Source of the DNA: Amaurobius ferox | Lineage: Eukaryota; Arthropoda; Arachnida; Araneae; Amaurobiidae | DNA: 64,000 nucleotides | Direction of reading: 5' to 3' | Assembly: GCA_951213105.1 (NCBI GenBank) | Contig: OX578136.1 | Span: 68,371,230 to 68,435,229 of the forward strand | Shown: in pieces, positions 25,801 through 37,800 of the stretch | How the letters are laid out: each line of letters starts with the position of its first letter | Numbering within the stretch: position 1 is the stretch's first letter | Made by a program: the position numbers and the translations under genes | The notes under the pieces: generated by a model | What the model was told of the DNA's origin: nothing | The model's input: only the letters and a program-made list of their open reading frames with translations | Database searches by the model: none

Positions 25801-28800
25801 GCAACGCTCTGCTTTTCATCATAAAAATCCCAAGCATAAATGTTATTTACATAAAAATACCTGTCCGTTTTTTCTAAGAAGTGCCCTTTTTCTGGTAACA
25901 GCACCCTGCCCTTTTTTAAATCTGGGGGAAAATCTGGTATTAATTGAAAAGAGCCGCGAGGGAGTGCTGCGCGGTATGAGTTTTGTTGTGTTGAATAAAC
26001 GGTAGTGTTGTGTTGGACGATGTATGTGTTGGATGCAAATGGAGAGTTCGCATTCCATCTTCGTGCTTGTGAAATAAAATAGTGATAGTACAGTCCGCTT
26101 GTGCTATTGACTTATTGTATAAAACCCAATTCATATTTCTCCCACATCTTTTTGGTCTGTAATCGAGACGGAGAAGGGCTCGGACCTATAGATACCTGTG
26201 AAATAGAAAACATTCCATAACCGTGTGTGTGAAATCTACATTTGTATTTCAAAATCGAAACTGTGTCTAGCTGTACCTTGTGAGAAGTCATCTACTAACA
26301 GTGAGTCGTTCCAATTTATAAATTTATCTCATAATGGAGCAAAAATTGTTAAATAAGAAAAATTAAGTGTTAAAATTGAACATAACTAAAACTTTAAGTG
26401 AACTAGAAAAGAGTGTTCCAGATAACATTAAATTGGAATTATATGAGATCAAGTGTCGTAAATTCGAATACGATTCATCGAGTATTTTTGATCAAATTTT
26501 TGACAATTGTGAGGAGGGCGATGTAGACAAATATATTAAGGAGCAACAATCTATACAAGAGAACATTGATCAAATGTGGATTAATGTTGAAAGGCTAAAT
26601 GTTAACTCAAGTGTAAGCAGCAATGCTTTTTCCTCAAAACAAAATAGTGGTAGTTAAGATGGCGTGAGATTACCAAAATTAAGTCTTCCATTCTTTAATG
26701 GCAATATTTCAGATTGGTTGTCTTTTAGAGATCTCTTTAAGGTAAGTGTTCATAATAATGTAATTTTATCAGATTCACAGAAACTTTCATATTTAAAATC
26801 ATCTCTTCATGGCAAAGCTGCTAGAATCATTCAATTCGTCACCATTTGCAATGGAAACTACGAAACTGCATGGAATACTTTGGAAGAGCAATATTCTAAT
26901 AATCAAGAACAAGTTTTTACTCATCTTAAACGTTCATCTCAATTCCTTGCATTCAAGGTGAATCGCCAGCCACGATTTTAAATTTGGTGGATACAACTAA
27001 CGAATGTATAAGGTCATTGGAAATTTTGGAACTAAAGGTGGAGGGTTTCTCAGAAACTGTTTTAGCATTTATATTGCTTCAAAAATTAGATTCAAGTACT
27101 AAATTGTGATGGGAAAGAGAATTTAAAAAAAATGAATCGCCAAAATTGTCAGAGTTAATTCTTTTTTTGAAAAACCACGCTCGAATGTTATAAGCTGCTA
27201 AACCTAATAATTTCGTGAATCCAAAAAGGAATTTCCAACCAACTCAAAGAGTCATATTGCTAGTTACTACTAGTTTTAAAAATCCGAACTATCCTAAGTG
27301 CATTTTGTGTAAGAGCGAGAATTTTCATCACTTATATAAATGTGCAGCATTCCAAGGATTGTCTGTTAGTGACCGCATAGAGTTTGCAAAAAAGATACAA
27401 GCTGTGTTATAATTGTCTTTCCAATTCAAATCATACTGTGAAAAACTGCACTTCTAATTTTTCCTGTCTGCTGTGCATTATTCTCCATTGCATAACATAA
27501 ACGGCATCATTCTTTATTGCATATTTCCAGAGAAAGAATAAACGATAACAACTTCAAATGAAGTGATAATAAGGTTAATGAGCCAGTGCCAGGCGCCCAG
27601 AAAGGATAGGGGAAAGAGATGTTGACTTCATTGTTTGCACCCCTCTCAATGCGAACGTGAATTCTGAATACATCTGCAAAATGTTTTGATATTTTTAATC
27701 CGTGTACAAATAGAGAACAAAAATTTGCAGGGACATCTGTGAATGTTTCTAGATCCCATTCAAAGACCATAATATTATCTACTGCAATTATTTATGTTAA
27801 AGATTATTCGGGAAATTTGCAACCTTGTCGAACGCTTTTAGATGTTGGAAGTCTGGGTTGCTATTTAACCAATGAATTTCCTTCCCTGTTAAATATTAAA
27901 AGGAAAATAGTTAACACATCTGTATCATGTTTAAATGAAATAGTGATAAATATAAAATCTAAACTTACAGCAGTGATTCCTAACAATTCTGATTTCACGA
28001 GAACTTTAGATTTCCTTATTGTGCCAAAGATAAATAATCAAGTTCCAGAGAATTATTTTAGTCTTTTATGCATCAAATTCCCACAAAATGTCCAACTAGC
28101 TGATCCTGAGTTTAACAAACCAAGAAAAAGTGATGCATTAATCGGCGCAGAGTGTTTTTATAAACTTTTAAAGAAAGATAAGGTTCGCTTGCCAGATTCA
28201 AATTTAATTTTACAATAATCGGTATTTGGATATATTGTATCTGGGAGCATTTCCAATTTTGAAGAAGAAGGTAGCGTTTACTGTAGACTCATTTGTGGGG
28301 TGGAAGGAGATTTAAATGCTACCATTAAAAATTTCTGCGAGATAGAAAATTCATAATTGAAAAAGGGGAGGTGACTAAGTGAGGAAGAAATATTTTGTGA
28401 GACGCACTTTTTATAAATGCATAGCAGAGATGAAACGGGTAGATACATGGTACAAATGCCACTGAAAGAGGATCCTTCATGCATAGGTGAATCGAAGTAG
28501 GCAGCTGAGTGAAGACTAGACTCCCTTTGGAATCGTTTGGTAAGGGAACCTGAAATTTTGTCTCTTTACCAAAACTTCACGCATGAATATGAACATTTAG
28601 GACACATGGAACTAGTCAGTAAAAATTACGAACCTGAGAGTACATATTATATGCCACACCATGGTATATGTCACCCAGAGAAGAACTCAACGAAGTTACG
28701 CGTGATGTTTGATGCATCAGCATCTACTCCCACTGAAAAATCTCCAAATTATTTACAGTATAACTGAGAAGTCATACAAGATGACGTATTTTCAATCAGG

Positions 28801-31800
28801 ATTAGATTTTGAAAGCACCGCATGGCCTTTGTAGCTGACATTAAAAAGGTGTATCGAATGATCCTTATTGATTCACTCCAAAGAGACTTGCAAAGAATCG
28901 TATGGAAGGAAGGCGTTCTGTAAACATCCACAAACTTTATACAATTACATATGGAACTAAAAGCGTACCGTACCTTGCTATGAGGAACTAAAGCAATTAG
29001 CTTTAGACGAGGAAAAGAACTTAGGTCATCTTACTGCTACAGAAATTGAAGGATCATAACTGTTTCTGATCAAGTGTGTACAGAAGGATATCTTTGGTAT
29101 GGAAATTTTAAATTTAGAGAAAGGTGAACCTGTACCGGGTAACAGTAGACTCAAATCATTAAATCTGTTTCTCGATAATACACACATTTTAATAGTAGGT
29201 AGTCACCTGAGTAATTCAGATCTTAATTATGAGCAGAAACATTCAGTTAAATTACTGAACATTTTCATAAGAAATATTTTCATGTTGCGCTTCAATCCTT
29301 GTTGTCTTTCATAAGACAAAAGTTTTGGACAAGTAGAACTTTGTGCAGAAAGGTAGTTCATGAGTGTGTAACTTGTTTTAAGAGTAAGCCTGTCTTAACT
29401 AACCAAATCATGGGAAACTTACCCCAGGAACGTGTTGCTCAAACATACCCTTTCAATCATGCGGATGTCGATTTTTGTGGACCCTTTAGTGTCAAGTATA
29501 AAAATCAGAGAAAGGGTGTATTAAATAAAATTTATGTTGCCATATTTGTATGCTTTGTGTCCAGAATGGTCCAACTGGAAATTGTATCGGATTTAACCTC
29601 TGTGTCCTTCATTACAACTCTAAAAAGATTTATTGGTAGACGTGGTAAGAGTGCAAAACTTTTCTCAGATAACGATTTGAATTTTGTAGGTGCCCACTCA
29701 GAAATTGAAAGATTGCACAATTTAGTAAAAAATCCAGATGAAAATTTGGTTAGTTACTTGGCGTTAGAGGGTATTGATTGGAAGTTTCTCCCTCCCAGAG
29801 CCCCTAATTTTAGGGGTCTTTGAGAGGCAGGCGTAAAATCATTTAAGTATCATCTAAGGCGTGTAATGGCAAAAGCAAAATTTACATATTTACATATGAA
29901 GAGTTTGAAACAGTTACGGTTCAAATAGAGGGCATCTTAAATTCACGTCCAATCACTCCTTTATCCTCAGATGGAGATGATTTCGAAGCATTGACTCCTG
30001 GTCACTTCTTGATAGGAAGACCTATAAAAGATCTATTGTAGAACCAGAGATAATTGATCTAAATGATAACAGACTCAGTAGATGGCAAAGAACAACTAAG
30101 GTTACGCAATCCATCTGGCGAAGGTGGAAAAGAGATTATCTCAATAATCTCCAACAATGATCAAAGTGGATGTTTCAAAAGGACAAGTTGAAATTGGGAG
30201 CACTTGTACTACTTAAGGAAGACAATCTTCCTATTTGCAAGTGGTTGATCAGATGTGTTAAGGAAATATATCCAGGTGCAGACAAACAAGTACGAGTAGT
30301 ACAGGTACAGACATCAAAAGGTATTTATAGATGCCCTATCTCCAAGATTTGCATTCTTCCTGTAAATAATTAGATAACTTTTTATATTATTGTAATTCTT
30401 CTGTTTTGGTTTTTCTGATAGTACAAACTTATCCATTAAGAACAGTTAAATTTTAGGTTACTTCAATTTGCTATCTTCATCATGATTGTGTTCTTTAAAA
30501 ATTCCTTTGTTCATTGTTTCAACTTGTGTAAACAATAATGTTCTTTTATTACAGTGTTGCTTTTTATTACAATTTGTTGAATGTTTAAAAAAACATTGCA
30601 ATGCCAGGCAGTATGTTGAAGCCCATGTGTATTTACTGAAAAGAGCCACGAGGGAGTGCTGCGTGGTATGAGTTTTGTTGTGTTGAATAAACGGTAGTGT
30701 TGTGTTGGAAGATGTATGTGTTGGATGTAAATGGAGAGTTCGATTTCCATCTTCGTGCTTGTGAAATAAAATAAGGTGATAATACAGTCCGTTTGACTTA
30801 TTGTGTGAAACCAAATCATTCCCCCCCCCCCACAGCTTTTGAGACTAGGAGTTAGTACTTACTGTTAGCTGAGAGATTAGACCTATTTTTACTTTCTTTA
30901 TATGCAATAATGTATAAGGAAAGTATTGTGACGGGGTCGAAAATTCGAATTTGAGTTTTCAACGGCAGAGTATGTTTCAAGCATCCCTGATCACGAATCG
31001 GACATTTTTGAGGTGATGTCTGTGTGTGTGTCATCGAGTCTGTGGAGACGATAACTGACGAACAAATGGACCGATTTGAACAAAATTTGGTACAAAAATT
31101 ACAGTCCATGAATACTGGAAGCCTATTGTTTTTATACGCAATTGAATGTTCAGAACCCCTTTAAATTTTTGAGTGAAATTTTGAAAAAATCATCAAAAAA
31201 TCAAAACCTCTAAAAAAGTTACGTAAATAGACATTTCTTATGCAATTTTTCATTAGAAAACGATTAACATCAATTTTAGAATGTTAGCATGAACTATTCT
31301 CGAGATATTGCACATTTTTCAAAAAATTATCAAAAAAGTATATAAAATAAAAAAACATATTTCCTATTGAGAAACATGTTCACTTTTCATATGTAATATC
31401 ATGTGATAAATTTGGTGACATCATTCTCGTGGATCTAGCTCATTCCATTCATGAAAAAATATACTTTGAGTAATAATTTTGTATTTGAATACCAATAGTC
31501 ATTTATCTGCTATAAGGAAAAATTATTTCTTCACCCATAACGCTTGGTGAGATTTTAGCGACGAATTTGGCGGAATGTTGCCAACTTGGCGACTTTTTTA
31601 AATGTTACCAAATCAAAAGAAATCTCGCCAAATCGATAAAAATGATGCTAAATCAATGAAAATAACGACTATTTGACTCATTCCATTTATGAAAAAAGAT
31701 ACTTTGAGCAATACTTTTGTATTTGAACTCCAATAGTCATTTATCTGCTATAAGAAATTATTTCAACGTCCGTAACACTTGGCGAGATTTTGGTGACAAA

Positions 31801-34800
31801 TTTGGTGGAATGTCACTAACTTGGCGACTTTTTAAAATGTTACCAAATCAAGGAAAATCTAGTCAAATGGATAAAAATTATTCTAAACCAATGAAAATAA
31901 CGACTATTTGATGAAAATTCAATATCTTGGAAAAAATATAAGTATATACTATAAGAATAACCTATTTTGTTTTTACTGTAAAAGTATCAAATACATTGCA
32001 TTATATAAGGAAAGTCATGTGCTGCCCACATCAAATTTTTTGACTAACATTGTAACGAATGTTAAAAAGTAATAGCAATAAATTTTCTTTAGATGAATCA
32101 TGGGAAATGAACAATACAAACAAGTAACTGATGGAATAAGTTATTGCATTTTTGTGTAGAATAAAAATTATATATACTTCCATAAAAATATATTTTGCAA
32201 ATCTGATATTTTCTCAGTAGATTATTTTTCTCTTCTAAGATATATAACAATTGAAGGTTGCATAAAAAATGTGATGCATTGTAATTTGCATGGAGCAAAA
32301 CTAGATCCTAGTGAAAAATTCTGGTTGCTATAATCAGATTGCTAGGTACCTGACAAATAGGATTTGCTCAGTCCTGTAATACAATATTTATAAGTAATAA
32401 ACAGTTTCCAGCAATGTAAGATAAATCAAAAATAAGGTTAAATAAGCCAAAATTTTGTACCTCTGCCTCTTCTTCAATTTCAGATGTAGCAGCTTGTAAT
32501 AATGCTAGAAGATCCTCTTTAGAATGGGCACCAGATTTTGTTTCTAGAATTTTTTTTTATATATATTATGAATGTATATACATAGACATGTACAAAATGA
32601 ATAAACATAACGAAAATAATAAATATTAAAGATGTCTTATTCACAAGCAAGTAGAAATAAAGAAATAGGCAATATTCAGTATAAAATATAAAAACAAAAA
32701 ATAATTATACAAGTGCACAACATTTTAATGAAATCAAGTAGTGTTGAAAAGTAAAATTATAATAAGGAAAATTACAAGGTAATGAAAATGTATTTATTCA
32801 TGAAACATATCAAACTCAATTATAACTCTACAACAGAAAAAACAAAAATATTTGATTTACAATAATCCTCAACTTCTCTAAATAATCTCATTCTGGACTT
32901 TGATCCCTCAATATAGTAGTAAATATCAGTTCTAGATGCATCCTAAGTAATATCATGTGAGGTTAGACCAGAGTCAGCAACAGTTTCAACTGTCCCATTG
33001 CTCTCTTCATATTCACTGATTACATTTTCATCATCAGAATAGTCCAAATAACTATTTTGTTCCTGCAAATCTTTTAAAAAATTTTGTTTATTGGGATACA
33101 CTATACCTCTATTTCATGTTCATTCCAACCAACATTACTAGTTTCTATAATATTTTTTTCACTTAATAACCAAATTATATATCCCCATGTCCTTTGAGCA
33201 TACACTTAGCCATTACTCCTTCCCTGACTTGGCTCTCATGTCAAATTTGTTTCTCAACTGTTTGGGTGTACCCACATAAATTTGACTTTTTCAAATAAGC
33301 TACTACAGGCTTGTTTCTACTGCAAAGATCTGTTTTTTACGTGAAACACAAAAGCAAAGCATAAAGTGCTCCCAAACAATTGTCTAATTTACTGGCATTA
33401 AGGCCTTGATACAATCAATTGCAGTTAAGTTAAATCTTTCCGAAACTCTGTTTTGTTGTGGCATATGTCTCTCTCAGTCCTAATGCCCTGATTTTCTAGA
33501 AAAGAGTTAAATTTGTTATAGCAAAATTCCATGCCAAAATTAGTTCTTACATTTATTATTTTCAAATAAAGAAATTTAAATATTTATACGGTCCCTTAAA
33601 GGTTGCTTGAAACGGGACATTTTTATGCGCGGAAAAGCGACTTAAGTCATAAAGTTTAATGCTTCAGAACTCTGTGAATTTTAATCGAAATGGGATGATT
33701 TTTTTTTATTTTGCATGAAATTGTATGAGGATGATTTTCCTAAATATAACTGATAGGACCAGGGGACCGTATAAAAATTTATATTTCATATTTCTTTCAG
33801 AAATACATTTATTGATTTAAACTGCTTCTAAGATAATAGATTTTAAAATTTAAAACATTTTTGCAATTCTGTGACTAACGGTTGAGGAAATAGCCATTGG
33901 GCATCGATAGCACTGGACACCCTGTATGTATGTATATATATATATATATTATATATATTGAATTTTTTTAATATTTTGAATTATTTGTTATAAATAGACA
34001 AATGTTATGCACATTAATAATAATAAATGCATTGAAATCATGTTTAACCATTGTGTAAAATTACTAATTCATAAATTTTCTACATATATATCATAGAATT
34101 CTGTTGATCTGCCCCCTCAAATGCAACTGAAAATCACAGAAAATGTAGGAGGGGCACTTATTCAGAATTTTCTGCTAAAGAAAACAAGTATATTTCTGTT
34201 GATTTGTCTCTCAAATGGGATGAAAAAACACGGAATATTTAAGGGGGGAGGAGGGCCTACTTAGAATTTTCAGTTAAAAGAAACAAAATATATTTTTATC
34301 AATAAATAAATTTTATTCTACAAGAAATTTTTTATATTTTTGCAAACTTTTTTAATGTTTATGAGAAGGGGGGGGGGGGGTCTGTTTCATGGAATTTTTT
34401 AGAATTTCAAGCTGAGACAAAAGGGAGGGGGGTGAGGCATGAGAGCACTTTCTGTGTAGGGCTGATTGGTGGAATTCTACAGTATGTTAAAAATATCACA
34501 TATCAAAATTTTTGATATATTTGATATTTTCTAAAATATCATTTTTATTCTCTGTGAGAAGTAAAATTAGTGAATTTGTTAGAATTTTTCAGAATGAGCT
34601 AGCTCTCCTGATTTATACACAAAATTAAAATATGATAAGACATAGACAAACATCTGCATAAATTTACAAAGGAAAATAATAAATATAAAATTTAAAAGAA
34701 ATCTATATGTACCTATGTTATTCTTGGCACTTAACAAAATTTTCATCAATTCTGCTGCTCTCCTATATGTAGTTTCTAGATTCTCCTGTGATTCTTCTAA

Positions 34801-37800
34801 GATTGACTTCTTGGATAAATTATATTCAGAAATGCTTTTGTTACCTGCAAGTAGCATTTCTCTTTCAGCCTCAATGTCTTTAACCTGTACAAATACATAA
34901 ATCACATGGAAGAGAATTTAGATATTGGAAAACAATATATTTTAGCAATACAAAACTTTCACAACATTAAAGTTTTACATAGGCAAAACTCAAAACTGAG
35001 ATGAAAATTTAACAAAAATTTCAATGTATAATTTTATTTCTTGAGACCACTGAGAATAGATTTACAACCTACTAATTTTACAGATAATTTTAAGATTTAC
35101 AACCTAACAATTTACTGTCATGTGTGATATCAATCCATGTAATAATTAAAATTTATACTCATATTTGATATTAATTAATATCTTGTTTTCCTTGGAAGTA
35201 ATAAATATGCTTTTAAAAATGTTTCTAAATTTGGCACAAATCGCTAAACGAGTCATCCAATTGTTACCTCTATCGATAGCACCTCCTAAATTACGGTGAG
35301 GTTGCTCTTTTCTAATTAGATTCAAGAGCTGTGTCCAATGTTTTCTTCGCCAAAAGATCAAGCAGCAAGAAATCATTATTAACTGAAAATTTCTTGCGAC
35401 AGGCTTCATGTTTCTGCAGTATAAGAAATAATTTATGCAGGTTTCTTTGAGAGAATATAAAAGTGCATTATTTGCATGCTTATAAAATGCAATTTTGGTC
35501 CAATAATTTTTTAATTTCTGTCAAACGTTTAAAAAAACATTTTAAAAGACCAATTTCTAAAATTATTTTTAATTATCCTTGTCCAAAATACTAAGGGGGA
35601 AAAAAAGGGGGTGTTTTTTCTTTCATCATTTTTTCAAATGTAAATTGAATTTAATAGATTGTTGATTTCCAAAAATAAGTTTGTTTTTTTAAAATAAGTT
35701 TGTTTTTTGTTAATTGCTAAAATTTGCGATTTAAACAGTTTTTATAAGTTTTGATGGCAACTTTTTTTGATCTTGTGTCCCATTCTAACCAGAGGGATCA
35801 GGCATAGGACCAAAAGCTTTGATGTCAGGTGTACGTGTGCCCAAATGTCGCTTGAGATCTGTTACACTTAGTTGATTTCTTCAGTCAATTTTTATAAAAC
35901 ATATTTCAGTGTCAGTTGAAGTATAACATATAATATATAGCAAAAATAAAAACTACTCACAGCCAAAATATTTTTATGCCTTTCAAAGTATAATCAGTGT
36001 ATTTGTGCTATGTGTGTATCAGGGTTCATATAGATTTTGAAAACCAATGATTTCGAACGCTGTATATATAAAATAAACTTTTTACATGATTTCATTTAGG
36101 TTGGTTTATGTTTATTTGGGTCAAATCTTTCAATCAATTTTTGACCCACATCATCTAAGTTGATTTTCTTGAAATTTTACATACATACCTATTTTTTCTT
36201 GGCCACTCAAATAGCGGCTGTAAACCCTGGGGTCAGTCGAGTAGTCTGGGTGTTTGACACATACCTATTTGCTATAATACAATATTTTTTCAAATGTGAG
36301 TTGATCCTCCTTAATCATGCTCGGAATGGCCCGCCTAAATCCCATTGTAAGATAGTTAAAAAAGAGTCCAATATGCAGTTTTGTTTCTCTATATAATATC
36401 TTATTGTTGTAAGATGTTAAAAAAGAGTCTAATATTCAGCTTTGCTTCTATATATACTATATAAAGGATGAAAAATTTTAACATGTGATACTGCTCATGG
36501 CGAGTTATGAATTGATGTTTTTATATACAGGTGAACCTCGATATGTCGAACCTTGGTATCTCGAAATTTTCGATATCTTGAAATATTTTCATCTCCCTTC
36601 ACGCACGGTATAAAACTAATGTAAAACAAACTCTCGATATCTCGAATTTTTTTATCTTATCATTTGGACCATCTTACCATTTTCAACTTTTCATTTGGAA
36701 AAATACGATCCAAAAAATGTGTTTAATGCAGATGAAACAGGACTATTTTTCTACTAAAAGTGTATGCCTGATAAAACTATGGCCATTAAAGGTGAAGCAT
36801 GTCATGGCGGGAAAAGGAGCAAAGGAAGATTAACTGTACTGTTTTGCACTGCTACGGATGGTTCAGAAAGGCTAAAACCTCTTATGATAGTTAAATCTGC
36901 TAAACCCCGAAGTTTTTCAGGAATGAAATCTTTTCCAATGACTTATTTTGCGAACAAAGAGGCTTGGATGACTGCCAAAATTTTCACTAATTGGTTGAAG
37001 GAACTAGACAGACAAATGTCCCGTGAAAATCGCGATATTGTTCTCTTCTTGGACAACTGTACAGCGCATAATAGAATGCAGAAATTAAAATTCGTGAAAG
37101 TTCATTTCATGCCACCAAACACAACTTCTAAGTTACAGCCTTTGAACCAAGGTATTATTCAGAGTTTTAAAATAAACTGTCGCCACAAAATTAAGCTTAT
37201 TTGGAAAATGTGATAGATATTGAAGGATTCAGTAACTGTAACCAAACTGTCATTGATGACTATTTTGCAAAGTAAAGAAATGCAAGATTAAATTTTAATA
37301 ATGTATGTACGTACATAGTGTTACATTAAATGTGTATCCAATCATTTCAAGCTTCGCTTTATTTGTTGTCAGCATTTTCTTGGGTAATACCCAATTCTTT
37401 GTCTGCAAGATAAAGTAAGTGATTCTTTTAAAAATGTATAAAGTACAGGACTAGTATGTAAAGTATAGAACTAGTATCTTTTATGAATTCCTTAAATTTT
37501 TTCAAATTTTTGATATCTCGAATTTTTTTTCTTCTCCCTTCAAATTCGACATATCGAGGTTCGACTGTATAAAATACCGCTATAAATTTATCATAAAAAA
37601 GGTTTCATTTGATATCTGATGAAAAATTTATTACAAAACTTCAAAAGACAAAAATGCATAAAATAAAAAAAGTCTTTATATAGTTTTAGTAAAATGCACT
37701 AAAAATTACACAATTGTTAGTTATTACAACATTGCCCATAAAAGAATTGTATTTGAAAATTAATAAAATTTTAAGGAACAATAGAAGTGATATCATAGAA

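Larger units (their letters stand above)
25937..30834 (+). mobile_element. BEL/Pao LTR retrotransposon, degenerate, RT core and RNase H deleted
   Basis: Two similar direct repeats (about 25937-26146 and 30630-30834) are the LTRs. Between them lie gag, CCHC knuckles, protease, the start of reverse transcriptase and integrase in the order typical of BEL/Pao. Multiple frameshifts and stops, plus a jump from the RT palm straight to the region before integrase (about 28980-29050), show it is dead and internally deleted. At about 4.9 kb it is shorter than usual autonomous members. It lies antisense in VPS37 intron 3. Confidence 0.9.

Noticed and set aside
30822..30833. Poly-C/poly-G tracts here and at about 45, 34370, 39000, 43008 and 57863 as regulatory G-quadruplexes
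   Set aside because: They look like simple homopolymer expansions, prone to sequencing error. No further support.
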